From: JAADDG01 sp964450755
Lineage (GTDB): Bacteria > Campylobacterota > Campylobacteria > Campylobacterales > JAADDG01
Reading direction: 5' to 3'
DNA: 6,943 bases
Assembly: GCA_964450755.1 (NCBI GenBank)
Contig: CAYVDJ010000113.1
Location: 1 to 6,943 of the forward strand
Position 1 is the stretch's first letter; the number at the start of each line of letters is the position of its first letter. Shown one piece after another: positions 5,642 through 6,943 of the stretch. The position numbers and the translations under genes were made by a program. The notes beneath the pieces are model-generated. The model searched no databases. It had not been told where the DNA came from and worked only from the letters and a program-made list of their open reading frames with translations.

Positions 5642-6887
5642 TATCAGTTCCTGTTAAGTATTTCACCTTATATACCTTTATATTTTTCTCATATTCGGTT
5701 TGCAAAAGAGAAAGATTACCTGCCAGTAAAAGGGCCTGAGCATCAAGTACCTCCATATATGTGGAAAGTCCCTCTTTATAACGCCCTTCTATGACATTCT
5801 TTGCTTTTTTCAATGCTTCTATCTCCATCTTACGGGCTTTTATCGTCCAATCCAATGACTGCAAATCAAAAAACAGAGAGCTTAACTCATCTAAAAGTTC
5901 TATTTTTTTACTCTCTATCTTTTCTTTTGCAATCATTTTGGCAATTTTGGCTTTTTGCTCTTCAGCTTTCAGTTTTCCTCCCGTAAACAGAGGCATACCG
6001 TAGGATATTCCCACCAAAGAGGAATCATATTCAAAAAGAGCGTCTATATGAGAATAAGAACCGACAAGATCAAAAGAGCCGTATTTTTCAGACTTCACAC
6101 TTTTATAAATATATGAACTTTTTTTCAAATCCTTTTTTGCTTCTTTCAAAGAGATATTATTTGACAAAAGTCTCCTCTTTAGCTCTTTTAAAGAAAATTT
6201 TTCACTATTTTTCAATATATCATCTTCTAATTTTACATCCGAAGGTATCTTTTCATTCATATAGAGTTCCAAAGAGGATTTGACTTTTAAAAAATCATTT
6301 TTTGAAGAATTTAAAAGATCCTTTGCTTTGTACAAAGCTGCCAGAAATCTGAAAGTATCGGCATCAGTTTTTAACCCCTGCTTTTTCAAAGCTTTTGCCT
6401 GTTCATAAAAAGCTTTTTTGGATTCAACATCTTTTTTTCTAACCTCTATGGTTTTCAAAGAAAGAGCAAGTTGCAAATACATAGTTTTTACACGATAAGA
6501 AATTACTCTTTTTATATCCTCAAGGGTAAGTTTTGCCATCTCTTTTGATATCTTGGATGCTTCAACCCTGCTTTTTGTTTTGGAAAAATCCCAAAGGTTT
6601 TGTTTCAATGAGACTCCGACTTCCCACATAGAATCATTTTTGGTATCAAAACCGCTGTTTCTTGACAAAGTAAAAGTTTTAACAGGATCATATTGAGCAT
6701 GTATTTCTACCTGAGGATATTTTGCCGCACTGCTGCTTATTTGCTCCTCTTTGGATAGGCTGTGTTTGAGTGCAAATGTCCTTATATCAGGATGAGAAGA
6801 GAGAGTTTTATCAACACACTCTTTTAGCGTTAATACATCCGCATAAACGCTAAAAGAGAATAAAACAGTAATAAATAGTCGTTTCAT
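5634..6887 (-). CDS. tolC: TolC-family outer membrane efflux channel
   Basis: 417 residues from the ATG at 6887. A GTG three codons upstream (6896) would add MET to the front; the ATG is preferred because it gives a compact signal peptide (MKRLFITVLFSFSVYA, cleavage before D17), although the GGAG upstream is only 3 nt away. There is no lipobox cysteine, so it is TolC-like rather than an OprM-type lipoprotein. The two-fold internal repeat of outer membrane efflux proteins is visible. The first half starts DVLTLKECVDKTLSSHPDI (17-35) and the second near FSLKELKRRLLSNNISL (231-247). GLKTDADTFRFLAALYKAKD (171-190) corresponds to GLSTYMEVLDAQALLLAG (373-390). Length fits the family. Three such chains form the beta-barrel and alpha-helical tunnel across the outer membrane and periplasm. 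It is first in the operon and probably serves the adjacent ABC exporter specifically. The gene symbol is at family level. Confidence 0.93.
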   Translation of the reverse strand: MKRLFITVLFSFSVYADVLTLKECVDKTLSSHPDIRTFALKHSLSKEEQISSSAAKYPQVEIHAQYDPVKTFTLSRNSGFDTKNDSMWEVGVSLKQNLWDFSKTKSRVEASKISKEMAKLTLEDIKRVISYRVKTMYLQLALSLKTIEVRKKDVESKKAFYEQAKALKKQGLKTDADTFRFLAALYKAKDLLNSSKNDFLKVKSSLELYMNEKIPSDVKLEDDILKNSEKFSLKELKRRLLSNNISLKEAKKDLKKSSYIYKSVKSEKYGSFDLVGSYSHIDALFEYDSSLVGISYGMPLFTGGKLKAEEQKAKIAKMIAKEKIESKKIELLDELSSLFFDLQSLDWTIKARKMEIEALKKAKNVIEGRYKEGLSTYMEVLDAQALLLAGNLSLLQTEYEKNIKVYKVKYLTGTDNE

Positions 6888-6902
6888 AGTCTCCACTTTA
6901 TA

Positions 6903-6939
6903 ATTATATTAATGTTATATTATATAATGCCAATGTGAA
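6903..6939 (-). promoter_or_regulatory. Possible promoter region of the exporter/two-component operon
   Basis: The 56 nt before the tolC-like ATG are AT-rich. On the minus strand TATAAT occurs at 6924-6919 and again at 6908-6903; either could be a -10 element. A TTCACA at 6939-6934 lies 9 nt before the first TATAAT, too close for a -35 but well placed for an activator half-site. TTGGCA (6933-6928) is 19 nt from the second TATAAT, a poor spacing. The window ends at 6943, so any upstream element is missing. The region is AT-rich enough that the -10 matches carry little information by themselves. Confidence 0.4.
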
Positions 6940-6943
6940 CAGA

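Noticed and set aside
5450..5794. A 114-residue plus-strand open frame across the junction of the channel and fusion-protein genes
   Set aside because: It is antisense to two well-supported genes, has no domain, and has no upstream ribosome binding site that stands out.
6888..6896. GTG at 6896 as the start of the TolC-family gene
   Set aside because: No Shine-Dalgarno precedes it, and the ATG three codons later gives a cleaner signal peptide. It remains possible because the GGAG before the ATG is very close.
1..6943. CRISPR array, tRNA, rRNA, insertion sequence or attachment site
   Set aside because: I looked for regularly spaced repeats, terminal inverted repeats with transposase motifs, and cloverleaf-like segments and saw none. 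The window is almost entirely coding with two short gaps.

Overview
The window is low in GC (roughly one third), tightly packed, and has every credible gene on the minus strand. The style of the proteins points to Campylobacterota (Epsilonproteobacteria): Lys/Ile/Phe-rich sequences, a sensor kinase with an NTPVSTILAN-type H-box, a small secreted c-type cytochrome-like protein and a secreted DUF2202 protein. This is inferred from family resemblance; I cannot name a genus.

Layout in transcription order, from high to low coordinates. A short AT-rich leader (6888-6943) carries a possible promoter. It is followed by a seven-gene run: a TolC-family outer membrane channel (5634-6887), a HlyD/DevB-type membrane fusion protein (4496-5641), a DevC-type FtsX-domain permease (3351-4499), a LolD/DevA-type ABC ATPase (2628-3347), an OmpR-family response regulator (1950-2618, GTG start), a sensor histidine kinase (800-1963, TTG start) and a small secreted protein with one CXXCH heme-binding motif (471-812). 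Neighbours overlap by 4 to 14 nt or are 3 to 9 nt apart, and no terminator is visible, so the run is very probably one transcript. A 102-nt gap (369-470) follows, with a good promoter and an 11-bp-period direct repeat. Last comes a secreted ferritin-like DUF2202 protein, cut off by the left edge (1-368).

How the parts fit: the first four genes make a complete tripartite exporter. ATPase and permease sit in the inner membrane, the fusion protein spans the periplasm and the TolC channel crosses the outer membrane. Separate ATPase and permease genes, and DevC-like permease motifs, make it DevBCA-like rather than a fused MacB. The two-component system encoded in the same operon probably controls it. 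The kinase/regulator pair resembles the Campylobacter DccRS type, which as I recall acts through a TTCAC-N6-TTCAC direct repeat and controls a MacAB/TolC-like locus. Two promoter regions here carry related sequence: AACAC-N6-AACAC before the DUF2202 gene, and a TTCACA half-site before the tolC-like gene at the window edge. The most interesting hypothesis is an autoregulated envelope-stress or export module whose output also includes the heme-binding protein and the DUF2202 protein. The substrate and the signal cannot be read from the sequence.
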